A stretch of 46,539 nt of DNA from an uncultured Methylococcaceae bacterium (GCA_903944165.1 CAJAQT010000225.1:1-46539), one strand, 5' to 3'; positions 36,991 to 45,541 are shown, counted from the stretch's first letter. Made by a program: numbers and translations. Notes: generated by a model from the sequence alone, not told the origin.

Positions 36991-39230
36991 TGCTGAACCT
37001 GTTGTAGTGTGTGCAAAAATTGCTCTGCCTGTTGATAGCCAATAACGCGCTGACCGCTAAGTTCGTGTCCTGTGTTATCAAAAAAAATAAGTGCGGGCGG
37101 ACCAATTAAATTAAATTTTTTTAAGAAGGCCTGATCGTCTGCGGAGTTTTTGGTGACATCCACTTGCAATAATACAAACTCATGTAGGGCTGTTTTCACC
37201 TGTGGATTGGTAAACGTGTAGGCTTCCATTTCCTTACAAGAAATGCACCAGTCAGCATAAAAATCTAGCATAACGCGCTGCTGTTTTGCGCTGGCTTGGG
37301 CAAGTGCTTGTGTTAAATCGTCCAGCGTGGCGATGCGTTGAAAGTTTATTTTACTGGTGTTTACGGTAGCATTTTTTTCTGCGGGGAGGCTGTGTTCGCC
37401 CACTAATGGAGCTAAAGGATTGGTGTTGCCCAAACCATAACCTATTATTAACAGTGTGCCATACAGCAACATTACTACGCCAAGTCCCTTAAACAGCTTC
37501 GCCCAGCCTGTACACGTTGAGGGCAAAGGCTCTAGCGCATGCAGGTAAATACTTGAAATAATTAATAGTATTGCCCAAAGTAGCATGCTGATTTCGGCGG
37601 GTAAAATGCGTGTTAACATCCACAATGCCACGCTTAACATGATGACACCAAACACCGCTTTGGTTGCATTTAACCAATTGCCCGCTTTAGGTAAGAGCTT
37701 ACCCGCAGACGCACCTAGTATTAACAACGGCAAGCCCATGCCCATACCCATCATAAATAACGCACTGCCGCCCAGCAACACATCACCAGATTGACCGATA
37801 AATATTAAGGCTCCTGCTAAGGGCGCGGCGACACAGGGGCCCATAATTAATGACGATAATGCGCCCATTATGGCGGCACCTAAAAGAGAGCCATCACGAT
37901 GCAGTTCACTGGAGTTATGCAGCGTTGCTTGTAGAGATTTTGGTAGCTCAAGATGATAAAAGCCAAACATGGAGAATGACAGCGCCACAAACACACCACT
38001 AAACAACACAATAACCCAGGGTTGTTGAAAGATAATTTGTAGATTACTGCCAAATAAGGCGGCTAACACACCAAACACGGTATATGTTAATGCCGAGGCG
38101 ACAACATAACTAAGTGATAATGCAAAGCCTCGTCTGACCGTTACGCGCTGCCCGTGACCAACAATAATGCCTGACAGAATAGGAATCATCGGAAAAACAC
38201 AGGGCGTTAACGAGAGCAATACTCCAAAGCCAAAGAAGCTAAGTAAGGTCATTAAAAAGCTATCCTTATGCAGTGCGATTGCAATTTGATCTTGCTCTGA
38301 CAAGGCAGTGTTTTTTGGAGCGGAGGGCGTGGCTTGTGATAATTCAGACGCGCTAGGGAGGGCGAGTGTGACGGTTTTTTCCATGGGTGGATAGCATACG
38401 CCGCGATCTGCACAGCCTTGAAACTTGGCGTTCAACACCAGTGTGTGTGCTTGATTTGTAGAGCGAAGCAGGGGTACATCAAAAGCTAATTCATGATGAA
38501 AGGTCTCAACCTGACCAAAGGCTTCATCAAATTTGGGTTCGCCTCGGGGTACGAGGTATTCACCTAAGTGGCTAGAGGTGGTATCGGTTAGTTGTAACTG
38601 TATTTTTTCTCGATAAAGATAGTAATCATCAGCAATTAACCAATTAACATGCAGCGTCTGCGCGTCTTTAACCGTGGCAAAAAATTGAAAAGCTTGCTCG
38701 GGCGGCAATAATTCTGCGGGTGATTTTTTAGTAGAAAAAGGTGAAAAATTAGCTGCCCAGCTTTTGAGAGACGCAGTTTTTATAGGCTGTGCTGTTGCTG
38801 GAAAATGTATCGTTAATGGTTTTTTTTGCGGCGGATAGCATACGCCTTTGTCCGAGCACGCCTGATAATGAATATCAAGCAATAGGGTAGGTAAATGGCG
38901 TGGATTTTTAATTGCTGCCAGCACTGTTAAGGACTGATGATAATGTTCAATATCACCTAAAATTTCATCATGCTTTACTTGACCATCAGGAAAGATAAGC
39001 TGAGCCACGGAAATACTGTCTGTATTAGATAATACGCGCAGATTATTTCGATAAACAGAGTAGCCGTCTGCGATGTGCCAGGTTACGGCAATATTATCTT
39101 CAGATGTGGCGCTGGCGGTAATGATAAACGCTTGCTCAGGAGGTAAAAACGCGTCATTCTCATCTAAGGCAAAGGCTGGAAGCGTGGCGATGAGTAGCCA
39201 AAAATAAACAAAAATTGTTAAGACAGGCAT
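36987..39230 (-). CDS. dsbD: Thiol:disulfide interchange protein DsbD with duplicated N-terminal domain
   Basis: 747 residues, about 180 longer than E. coli DsbD. After a signal peptide (cleavage near AFA, 21) come two tandem copies of the periplasmic alpha domain: about 25-145 with C125/C131 (CSDKGVCYPP) and about 170-290 with C273/C279 (CADRGVCYPP). Both begin with the same LPPEQAF motif. The membrane domain (about 325-600) has the paired cysteines 344 (LTPCVFPMIP) and 466 (MGPCVAAP), and the C-terminal thioredoxin domain has C662/C665 (ADWCISCKEME). DsbD passes electrons from cytoplasmic thioredoxin to periplasmic reductases. It overlaps cutA by 13 bases and the TlpA-like gene by four. Confidence 0.95.
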   Translation of the reverse strand: MPVLTIFVYFWLLIATLPAFALDENDAFLPPEQAFIITASATSEDNIAVTWHIADGYSVYRNNLRVLSNTDSISVAQLIFPDGQVKHDEILGDIEHYHQSLTVLAAIKNPRHLPTLLLDIHYQACSDKGVCYPPQKKPLTIHFPATAQPIKTASLKSWAANFSPFSTKKSPAELLPPEQAFQFFATVKDAQTLHVNWLIADDYYLYREKIQLQLTDTTSSHLGEYLVPRGEPKFDEAFGQVETFHHELAFDVPLLRSTNQAHTLVLNAKFQGCADRGVCYPPMEKTVTLALPSASELSQATPSAPKNTALSEQDQIAIALHKDSFLMTLLSFFGFGVLLSLTPCVFPMIPILSGIIVGHGQRVTVRRGFALSLSYVVASALTYTVFGVLAALFGSNLQIIFQQPWVIVLFSGVFVALSFSMFGFYHLELPKSLQATLHNSSELHRDGSLLGAAIMGALSSLIMGPCVAAPLAGALIFIGQSGDVLLGGSALFMMGMGMGLPLLILGASAGKLLPKAGNWLNATKAVFGVIMLSVALWMLTRILPAEISMLLWAILLIISSIYLHALEPLPSTCTGWAKLFKGLGVVMLLYGTLLIIGYGLGNTNPLAPLVGEHSLPAEKNATVNTSKINFQRIATLDDLTQALAQASAKQQRVMLDFYADWCISCKEMEAYTFTNPQVKTALHEFVLLQVDVTKNSADDQAFLKKFNLIGPPALIFFDNTGHELSGQRVIGYQQAEQFLHTLQQVQQ

Positions 39231-39538
39231 GTATTAATCCACTCTAAATAAGCAGGTAGCCCACGTTCAAAGGGGAGTGCAATAATTTCAGGAACTTCAT
39301 AGGGATGATGTTCAAATAACATTGTCTCAATCTGTTGATAGTGCGCTTGCGTTGATTTTATAAGTAATAAACTTTCTTGTACGGTTTCAATTTTGCCTTG
39401 CCATTCATACACCGACGAGAGTCCTGGCAAAATATTGACGCACGCGGCTAATTTCTTTGCAACTAAGAGGTGAGCTAATTTTTTTGCAGTCTCTTTATCA
39501 GGACATGTACACAATACAAGATCAAAAACCTTTGCCAT
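39218..39538 (-). CDS. cutA: Divalent-cation tolerance protein CutA
   Basis: 106 residues, normal length. CTCPDKETAKKLAHLL, KKLAACVNILPG, SVYEWQGKIE and HPYEVPEIIALP are all diagnostic. CutA is a very stable trimeric cytoplasmic protein linked to copper and other divalent metals, although its molecular role is debated. It begins the cutA-dsbD-tlpA overlap operon; in E. coli cutA and dsbD are also neighbours, so the arrangement is conserved. Confidence 0.95.
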   Translation of the reverse strand: MAKVFDLVLCTCPDKETAKKLAHLLVAKKLAACVNILPGLSSVYEWQGKIETVQESLLLIKSTQAHYQQIETMLFEHHPYEVPEIIALPFERGLPAYLEWINTCLS

Positions 39539-39637
39539 AATGGTCTCTCAGTAAAAAATAAAAATGTTATTATCCTAGAAATAAGGCATGTTTACCCTTA
39601 CTATTTAGCAAATAACAAGTGATTAAGGAGGTGGTCG

Positions 39638-40087
39638 ATGCGGGTTTTTCAGGTATTATTTCTGGCATTATTGCTGGTCCCATTTGCAGAAATTTTTGCG
39701 TTTATTCATATCGGAGGCATGATAGGTACGATTCCCACCTTTCTTTTGGTGGTGTCTTCTGCACTTATGGGGGCTTTTTTACTTAAACAACAAGGCTTGT
39801 CTACAGTGCAACGTTGCCAGCAAAGTTTAGCTAACGGAGAAATCCCAGCGTATGAAATGCTTGAAGGTCTGCTTATTTTATGTGGCGGAATATTGTTACT
39901 CACGCCTGGGTTTATTACCGACGTACTGGGCATTGTGTGCTTGATTCCGCAGTGTCGAAACAAAATAAGTTTGTACTTAGTTGATAATTATGGTCTCTTT
40001 TCTATACTGCAACGGTATCAAAAAAATAAACAGGATAGCAGTGTATTAGAAGGTGTTTTTTATAAAGAAAAAGATAAAAAACGTTAA
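39638..40087 (+). CDS. fxsA: FxsA-family membrane protein
   Basis: 149 residues. Hydrophobic helices at about 1-20, 25-48 and 75-105 include LVPFAEIFAFIHIGGMIG and the family hallmark GGILLLTPGFITDVLGI. FxsA is an inner-membrane protein that, in E. coli, relieves phage T7 exclusion by the F plasmid when overproduced; its normal role is unknown. A strong aaggaggtg ribosome site precedes the ATG. It is transcribed away from cutA and ends at a bidirectional terminator. Confidence 0.9.
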   Translation: MRVFQVLFLALLLVPFAEIFAFIHIGGMIGTIPTFLLVVSSALMGAFLLKQQGLSTVQRCQQSLANGEIPAYEMLEGLLILCGGILLLTPGFITDVLGIVCLIPQCRNKISLYLVDNYGLFSILQRYQKNKQDSSVLEGVFYKEKDKKR

Positions 40088-40088
40088 T

Positions 40089-40116
40089 TTAAAAACTACG
40101 TCCTTGTAGTTTTTAA
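40089..40116. terminator. Bidirectional terminator between fxsA and the DUF2892 gene
   Basis: ttaaaaactac (40089-40099) pairs with gtagtttttaa (40106-40116) around the loop gtcctt. The A and T runs on the two sides give a T tract on both strands, which fits the convergent genes on either side. Confidence 0.75.
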
Positions 40117-40121
40117 TACGA

Positions 40122-40385
40122 TTAATTCTCGCCTGCTTCTTCTGCTTCTTCTGCCGCAATTGGCGCGCTCTCTGCGTCGTTGGTGTTTTTACCGATTGCT
40201 GAATAAATAGGGCTCCAGCCAGTGAATCCTGTTGCAGTAAAAATTAATCCTGCAATAAGTAATGCGATTGATGCGGTAAAAATAGCGATAACAACCAAAC
40301 CAGCACCAGCGTATAAACGGTATTTTTTTTCTTGTTCGCCAACGTTATGTTCAAATTTAACTAAGCGTTTATAATCAAAATTCAT
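40122..40385 (-). CDS. DUF2892 (YgaP-like transmembrane) small membrane protein
   Basis: 87 residues. A basic N-terminus (MNFDYKRLVKFEHNVGEQEK) leads into a helix pair (about 23-55, AGAGLVVIAIFTASIALLI and GLIFTATGFTG), then GWSPIYSAIGKNT, which corresponds to the G-x-C-P-x-Y end of DUF2892 but with serine instead of cysteine. The C-terminal tail is acidic (EEAEEAGEN). The family is the membrane part of YgaP and stand-alone inner-membrane proteins of unknown function. Divergent from uvrD. Confidence 0.75.
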   Translation of the reverse strand: MNFDYKRLVKFEHNVGEQEKKYRLYAGAGLVVIAIFTASIALLIAGLIFTATGFTGWSPIYSAIGKNTNDAESAPIAAEEAEEAGEN

Positions 40386-40503
40386 TCTTAATCCCCTCTG
40401 TAATAGTAGTTGTTTTTATTATGCAATTAAGCCACTTGTTTGTAACGAAAACAAGTTTGGCAACTATACACAGCTAAAAAAATTGTGCAAGCACTAAGCT
40501 AAC

Positions 40504-42669
40504 ATGAATATAGACAACATCATCAAGCCGCTAAATGAGGCGCAGCGCGAGGCGGTGACTTCGCCTGCACAGGCCATGTTAATTTTAGCGGGCGCGGGTA
40601 GTGGCAAGACCAAAGTATTAGTGCATCGCATTGCTTGGCAAATACAAGCACAGGCGGTTTCGCCTCAGCGTATTTTGGCGGTTACTTTTACCAATAAAGC
40701 TGCTCAGGAAATGAACAAACGTATTACCCATTTACTTGATCAGCCCACGCATTCAATGTGGGTCGGTACGTTTCATGGTTTAGCATTTCGTTTATTAAGA
40801 CAGCATGCCAAGCAAGCCAAATTACCCGAGGGGTTTCAAATTATTGATTCAGCTGATCAACTAAAAGTGATTAAGCGTGTTTTAAATTTATTAAAACTTA
40901 ATGAGCAAGCCTGCCCTGCCAAGCATATTCAGTGGTACATAAACGCACAGAAAGATAAAGGGCTGCGGGCAAAATATTCTGCTGAACCTCTTGATGCAAG
41001 TGAACAACACGTGCTGCGTATTTATGTTGCCTATGAAAAGCTCTGCGAGGACGCCGGTTTACTTGATTTTTCCGAATTATTATTAAAAGCGCATGAAGTT
41101 CTTCGCGATACGCCCGAGCTTTTAGCGCACTATCAAAGCAAGTTTCAACACCTTCATGTTGATGAATTTCAGGATACTAATACAGTCCAATATGCCTGGC
41201 TGAGATTGCTAGCACAGCAACACAATAATTTATTTGTGGTCGGTGATGATGATCAGTCAATCTACGGATGGCGCGGTGCAAAAATTGAGAATATGTATGA
41301 TTTTCAAAAACATTTTCCAGCACATAAGGTCATTAAATTAGAGCAAAACTACCGTTCAACGGGCAATATTCTTAACGCGGCTAATCATGTTATTAAAGCA
41401 AATGAAGGACGCATGAGCAAAACCTTGTGGACTGAGGCGGGTCTTGGCAATCCCTTGTTACTTTACCGTGCATGCAATGAGGTTGATGAAGCTAATTTTG
41501 TTATCGATCGAATTAATGCGTGGATAAATCAGGCGGGCGCTTACAGTGATATTGCCATTTTATACCGCTCAAATGCGTTGTCTCGTCAATTTGAAGAAAA
41601 ATTGGTGAGTGCGGCTATTCCATATCGTGTGTACGGAGGTTTGCGTTTTTTTGATCGCTTAGAAGTTAAAGACGCACTGGCTTATCTTCGCCTACTTAGT
41701 TACCACAATGATGATGTTGCCTTTGAGCGGGTCATTAATACGCCCAGTCGTGGTCTTGGGGTAAAAACCTTAGCAGACCTTCGCACGCTTGCGTACAGTA
41801 ACGCAAGTTCGTTATGGGAAGCGGCCTGTGTAGTGATTTCAGGTCGACATTTGTCGCTCCGCACAACGAAAGCCTTGGCTCAGTTTGTTTCTTTTATCAA
41901 TGGCTTAACCGAAGAAATTGCCGGTCTTGAGCTGCACGAGCAGGTAAGTACGGTCATTGAAAAAAGTGGGCTTATTGAGTTTTATGAAAAAACGCAGGCT
42001 GAATCAAAAGAGGAGCGCGTTGACAACTTAAAAGAGCTTGTCAATGCCGCACGTTTTTTTGATTTTGATACCACGCCGTCAGAAAATCAGCTCGACACCT
42101 TTTTAGCACATACGATGCTTGACTCGGGCGTTGCACAACATAACGATGAGTCGCCAGCAGTTCAATTAATGACTTTACATTCAGCAAAAGGACTGGAGTT
42201 TAAAGTGGTTTTTTTGGTGGGCATGGAAGAAGGTCTTTTCCCTTCAACACACTCCCTTAATAGTGCCGAACAAATGGAGGAAGAGCGGCGACTTTGTTAT
42301 GTCGGCATCACCCGAACAATGGCGCAGCTTTATCTTAGCTATGCTGATTCACGGAGACTGTATGGGCGTGAAATGTATCCAAGACCTTCGCGCTTCATTA
42401 GAGAAATTCCCAGCACGGCTATGAATGAAGTCACCTTTAGCACGCCACGTTCTTCATTTGCAGAACCCGTCAAGACAAGTCCACTGCTACAGGGGCTTAA
42501 TCTTGGGCAGCGAGTCAAGCATAGAAAATTTGGCGAAGGTGTTATTTTAAATATTGAAGGCGACGGCCATCATCAAAAAGTTCTTATTAGATTTTATGAT
42601 CGTTCGCTTTACGAAAATTCAGCAGAAAAGTGGCTAATGGTGAGTTACGCACAGCTTGAAACGCTTTAA
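40504..42669 (+). CDS. uvrD: DNA helicase II (UvrD)
   Basis: 721 residues, matching UvrD (about 720). All SF1A motifs are present: LNEAQREAV (Q motif), AGAGSGKTKVLVHR (Walker A), VDEFQDTN (Walker B), GDDDQSIYGWRGA (III), QNYRSTGNIL (IV), MTLHSAKGLEFKVVF (V) and LCYVGITRTMAQLYL (VI). The C-terminal Tudor-like tail GQRVKHRKFGEGVILNIEG is also typical. UvrD is a 3'-5' helicase in nucleotide-excision and mismatch repair and removes RecA or stalled polymerase. Rep is excluded by the tail and length. Confidence 0.95.
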   Translation: MNIDNIIKPLNEAQREAVTSPAQAMLILAGAGSGKTKVLVHRIAWQIQAQAVSPQRILAVTFTNKAAQEMNKRITHLLDQPTHSMWVGTFHGLAFRLLRQHAKQAKLPEGFQIIDSADQLKVIKRVLNLLKLNEQACPAKHIQWYINAQKDKGLRAKYSAEPLDASEQHVLRIYVAYEKLCEDAGLLDFSELLLKAHEVLRDTPELLAHYQSKFQHLHVDEFQDTNTVQYAWLRLLAQQHNNLFVVGDDDQSIYGWRGAKIENMYDFQKHFPAHKVIKLEQNYRSTGNILNAANHVIKANEGRMSKTLWTEAGLGNPLLLYRACNEVDEANFVIDRINAWINQAGAYSDIAILYRSNALSRQFEEKLVSAAIPYRVYGGLRFFDRLEVKDALAYLRLLSYHNDDVAFERVINTPSRGLGVKTLADLRTLAYSNASSLWEAACVVISGRHLSLRTTKALAQFVSFINGLTEEIAGLELHEQVSTVIEKSGLIEFYEKTQAESKEERVDNLKELVNAARFFDFDTTPSENQLDTFLAHTMLDSGVAQHNDESPAVQLMTLHSAKGLEFKVVFLVGMEEGLFPSTHSLNSAEQMEEERRLCYVGITRTMAQLYLSYADSRRLYGREMYPRPSRFIREIPSTAMNEVTFSTPRSSFAEPVKTSPLLQGLNLGQRVKHRKFGEGVILNIEGDGHHQKVLIRFYDRSLYENSAEKWLMVSYAQLETL

Positions 42670-42796
42670 TTTATACGCGGTGGTTACGATAAATTACGTG
42701 TTCAGCGGTGCTGTGTGTTGTTGTCATAGCACGATAAACGAGAGTAAAGCAAGGTGATGACGTTGCAACACTTGTCTGGATTATTTCCTGTCCAAA

Positions 42797-42836
42797 TGAG
42801 AATGATTTGCAACAAGTAGGTTTCTCAGCATATAAT
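42797..42836 (+). promoter_or_regulatory. Promoter with Fur-box-like operator ahead of the porin/FMN cassette
   Basis: A perfect TATAAT -10 lies at 42831-42836 with TTGCAA at 42807-42812 as a -35 (18-base spacer). The 15-mer TGAGAATGATTTGCA at 42797-42811 matches 12 of 14 defined positions of the Fur 7-1-7 consensus TGATAATNATTATCA and covers the -35. Fur bound here would block RNA polymerase when iron is plentiful. A gaggga ribosome site follows before the ATG at 42868. The remaining gap from uvrD shows nothing else. Confidence 0.65.
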
Positions 42837-42867
42837 TTTTGCACCTGAAATAGCGAGGGAGAATGTT

Positions 42868-44253
42868 ATGCAATTAATAAGTAAGCGTTGGTCAGCGTGC
42901 GGAATGCTCACCGTAGCGTTAAGTCTAGTGGCTATCGAGGCAAGTGCACTTGATAAACCCAAAACAATGGAAGATATGTGGCGCATCATTGAAGCTCAGC
43001 AACAGCAGCTTGATGAGATGAAAAAAAAGCTCGAGGCATCAGCAGAAAAGACCTCAGATAATAAACCTGTTCAGCAACTAACCCGTAAAACAGAGGTGTT
43101 AAGCCAAGAAGTTGAAAAGTTGCGCACCAATTTGGTTATTCCTGAAGAGACTAAATACAAAAGTATGTACGGCTTAGGGCCAGCCGCCTCAAAAGTGTAT
43201 CAAATAGGCAAAGGCTTATCGATTGGTGGTTACGGTGAAGCAAGATATCAGCATTACACAGCGGATAAGAAAAGTAAGGTAAATAATGCTGATATGGTGC
43301 GTATGGTGCTTTATACGGGCTACAAGTTTTCTGATCGAATTTTATTTAACAGTGAGTTGGAAGTTGAGCACGCCTCCACGGGCGCAGAAGGTTCAGTCTC
43401 TGTAGAGTTTGCAGCCATTGATTTTTTCATGAATCGTTATGTTAATGCACGTGCGGGAATGCTCTTAATGCCCATGGGTTTTATCAACACTATTCATGAA
43501 CCATTATTTTATTTTGGTAATAATCGTCCTATGGTTGAGCGAGTTATTATTCCTGCGACGTGGAGAGAAATGGGGGCGGGTTTATTTGGGCAAGTGACTG
43601 ATGACGTGTCGTACACCACCTATGCAGTAAATGGCTTAGAGGCAGAAGGCTTCAGTTCTGATGGCATAAGAGGTGCCAGACAGTCAGGCAGTGAGGCTAA
43701 GGCAGAAGATTTTGCTTGGGTGGGGCGCTTAGATTACACGCCAAAACAACTCAATGGGTTAAGTTTAGGGGGCTCGGCGTATGTGGGACAGTCTGGACAA
43801 AATTTAACGCTTGCTGGACAATCAATAAATGCTTTAACACAGTTGTATGAAGGCCATATTCAGTGGAAATATCGTGGCCTAGAATTTCGTGCGTTAGGGT
43901 CGTGGGGGCATATCAATGATGCGGCCGTATTAAGTCAAGGATTGGGTAATGGTGTTATTGGGCAAGATAATTATGGCTGGTATACCGAACTAGGTTACGA
44001 TGTTTTACCGTTGATATTTCCTGATAGCACTCACTATTTAGCACCTTTTTATCGTTATGAACGTTACGATACACTGGCAGGCATCCCATCAGGATTTTTA
44101 GATGACCCCAGTAAAGACCGATGGATTCATCAATTTGGTGTGCAATATAAACCTATTGCAAATGTCGTTATTAAAGCTGATTACCGAGATTTTCATTCCA
44201 ATGGCGGCTCAATACCAGATGATTTCAATTTAGGTTTAGGGTTTATTTTTTAA
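42868..44253 (+). CDS. Coiled-coil outer-membrane porin, probably iron-regulated
   Basis: 461 residues with a signal peptide (cleavage near ASA, 27) and C-terminal phenylalanine (LGLGFIF). Residues about 34-92 form a coiled coil (IIEAQQQQLDEMKKKLE and TEVLSQEVEKLRT), as in trimeric porins with a periplasmic stalk. The rest alternates like a beta barrel: YGEARYQHYT, RILFNSELEVEHA, FYRYERYDTLAG, VVIKADYRDFH. Content resembles phosphate-selective OprO/OprP-type porins. First gene of a three-gene plus-strand cassette with a Fur-box-like operator overlapping its promoter, so it is likely to act in iron or metal uptake or in electron transfer across the outer membrane; the substrate cannot be read from sequence. 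Confidence 0.78.
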   Translation: MQLISKRWSACGMLTVALSLVAIEASALDKPKTMEDMWRIIEAQQQQLDEMKKKLEASAEKTSDNKPVQQLTRKTEVLSQEVEKLRTNLVIPEETKYKSMYGLGPAASKVYQIGKGLSIGGYGEARYQHYTADKKSKVNNADMVRMVLYTGYKFSDRILFNSELEVEHASTGAEGSVSVEFAAIDFFMNRYVNARAGMLLMPMGFINTIHEPLFYFGNNRPMVERVIIPATWREMGAGLFGQVTDDVSYTTYAVNGLEAEGFSSDGIRGARQSGSEAKAEDFAWVGRLDYTPKQLNGLSLGGSAYVGQSGQNLTLAGQSINALTQLYEGHIQWKYRGLEFRALGSWGHINDAAVLSQGLGNGVIGQDNYGWYTELGYDVLPLIFPDSTHYLAPFYRYERYDTLAGIPSGFLDDPSKDRWIHQFGVQYKPIANVVIKADYRDFHSNGGSIPDDFNLGLGFIF

Positions 44254-44282
44254 TCATTGTAGGGTAAAAACCTAGACATAGT

Positions 44283-44308
44283 TGAGCTAAGCATTCTTGC
44301 TTAGCTCA
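44283..44308 (+). terminator. Intercistronic hairpin after the porin gene
   Basis: tgagctaagca (44283-44293) and tgcttagctca (44298-44308) form a perfect 11-base-pair stem with a four-base loop. Only two T residues follow, so it is at best a leaky terminator. It could let the porin be made in excess over the two downstream genes, or protect the porin mRNA 3' end. Confidence 0.5.
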
Positions 44309-44353
44309 TTAAGGTGATTAAATTTAATAATGTATTTTATACAAGGATTTAGC

Positions 44354-44908
44354 ATGAGAGTGCCGATGTGTAATGTAGCAGTATTAGGTGCATTGCTATT
44401 TATAATGAGCGTAACGCCCAGTTGGGCAACCGTTTTTTATAGTAAAGAAGAGGCCATGGTGCTTGCCTTTGGGGAAGGCGCAAAAATTGAAATGTTATCG
44501 TTATTTCCTGATGAACAACAATTAGCCCAAATTGAGCAATTAGCTAAAGTAAAACTGGATTCAGGGATGTTTACGTTTTATGTAGGAAAAAATAACGACA
44601 CCGTAACAGCTTATGCAGCAATCGAGTCAATTACGGTCAGAACAAAGCCCGAAACCTTGCTAATTGTATTAACGCCTGATGGACATTTGCGTAACGTTTA
44701 TACTTTGGCGTTTCATGAACCCCCCGAATATCAACCCCCAGAGCGTTGGTTTGAGCAATTGTATCAGCGTAATGTGGAAGACCTTGAGTTTAACAAGGGC
44801 GTCGATGGCATTAGTGGCGCGACCTTAAGTACACGAGCCAGTTTAACCAGTATTCGCAAAGTGATGGCAATTTATCGCGTCATGATGCACGAAAAAAAGG
44901 AACCGTAG
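44354..44908 (+). CDS. Periplasmic FMN-binding-domain protein (flavinylated)
   Basis: 184 residues from the ATG at 44354, preferred over 44330 because aagga lies eight bases before it. A signal peptide (VLGALLFIMSVTPSWA, cleavage near 25) exports it. The C-terminal domain is of the RnfG/NqrC/NosR FMN-binding type. DGISGAT at 151-157 fits exactly the motif D-x-x-[S/T]-G-A-T that the flavin transferase ApbE modifies, so threonine 157 should carry covalent FMN. The protein is therefore a periplasmic one- or two-electron carrier. Its stop is immediately followed by the ATG of the next gene, a membrane protein that is its likely partner. Confidence 0.8.
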   Translation: MRVPMCNVAVLGALLFIMSVTPSWATVFYSKEEAMVLAFGEGAKIEMLSLFPDEQQLAQIEQLAKVKLDSGMFTFYVGKNNDTVTAYAAIESITVRTKPETLLIVLTPDGHLRNVYTLAFHEPPEYQPPERWFEQLYQRNVEDLEFNKGVDGISGATLSTRASLTSIRKVMAIYRVMMHEKKEP

Positions 44909-45412
44909 ATGCGTTATTTTGTGACGGGAGAACAGCATCGTAAAGCCTTATTAAATGCCTTGGTATTGATGTTTTTAGGGTATATCGTCTTGCTATGGGT
45001 CAGTAATGGACTGATGTTTTTTCATCGAATGGATTTAACACCGCAATCCGTTATTGACTATTACTTAGGTTCGGAAGCGTTATTTACGCAACCTAAAAGT
45101 TATGAAGGCATGTTAGAAGTGCTGCATTTTCATTTATTTTCTATGGGTATCTTAGTCTTAACATTAACGCACTTAATGTTGATGACGCAATTTTCTACAA
45201 CGTTAAAAATTATCCTGAGCGTAACAACCTATGTCTCAGCACTTGCAGATGAACTAGGTGGGTGGTTAGTGCGCTTTGTACATCCTTTATTTGCTTGGTT
45301 TAAAGTGGGCGCTTTTGTTATGTTGGAGTTATCTTTAGCGAGCTTATTGGTGATTGTCATTATTTCTCTGCTGCGTGCAAGAAAAACACTGCACACCTCA
45401 ACAACGAATTAA
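44909..45412 (+). CDS. Four-helix inner-membrane protein, partner of the FMN-binding protein
   Basis: 167 residues. Four hydrophobic helices can be drawn: about 15-38 (ALVLMFLGYIVLLWVSNGLMFF), 68-95, 102-122 and 130-157; the first is quoted only in part here: LVLMFLGYIVLLW. The second helix holds HFHLFSMGILVLTLTH, placing histidines 12 and 14 residues before a third one; a further histidine lies at VHPLF before helix 4. This spacing is near that of helices that bind two hemes, so a b-type cytochrome is possible, but no family was recognised. It starts directly after the FMN-protein stop, so the two must be co-expressed and could form a membrane-to-periplasm electron path. Confidence 0.65.
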   Translation: MRYFVTGEQHRKALLNALVLMFLGYIVLLWVSNGLMFFHRMDLTPQSVIDYYLGSEALFTQPKSYEGMLEVLHFHLFSMGILVLTLTHLMLMTQFSTTLKIILSVTTYVSALADELGGWLVRFVHPLFAWFKVGAFVMLELSLASLLVIVIISLLRARKTLHTSTTN

Positions 45413-45462
45413 TCATCAGCACGGCAACTCATGCTTAAATGCCTGGCTGTTGGGGTGAGTTG

Positions 45463-45541
45463 CTGCTTAGCGTGCAGAGAGTGCTGCTACCCTGTACCGT
45501 GCTAAGCAGATAAGTGAGTTTAGATAGTCAGACCTTATCTG
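45463..45541 (+). other. Two mutually exclusive hairpins downstream of the FMN cassette
   Basis: ctgcttagc (45463-45471) pairs with gctaagcag (45501-45509). cagataag (45507-45514) pairs with cttatctg (45534-45541). The arms share bases 45507-45509, so full formation of one competes with the other. No long T tract follows, so this may be a processed 3' end or a weak terminator. Confidence 0.35.
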
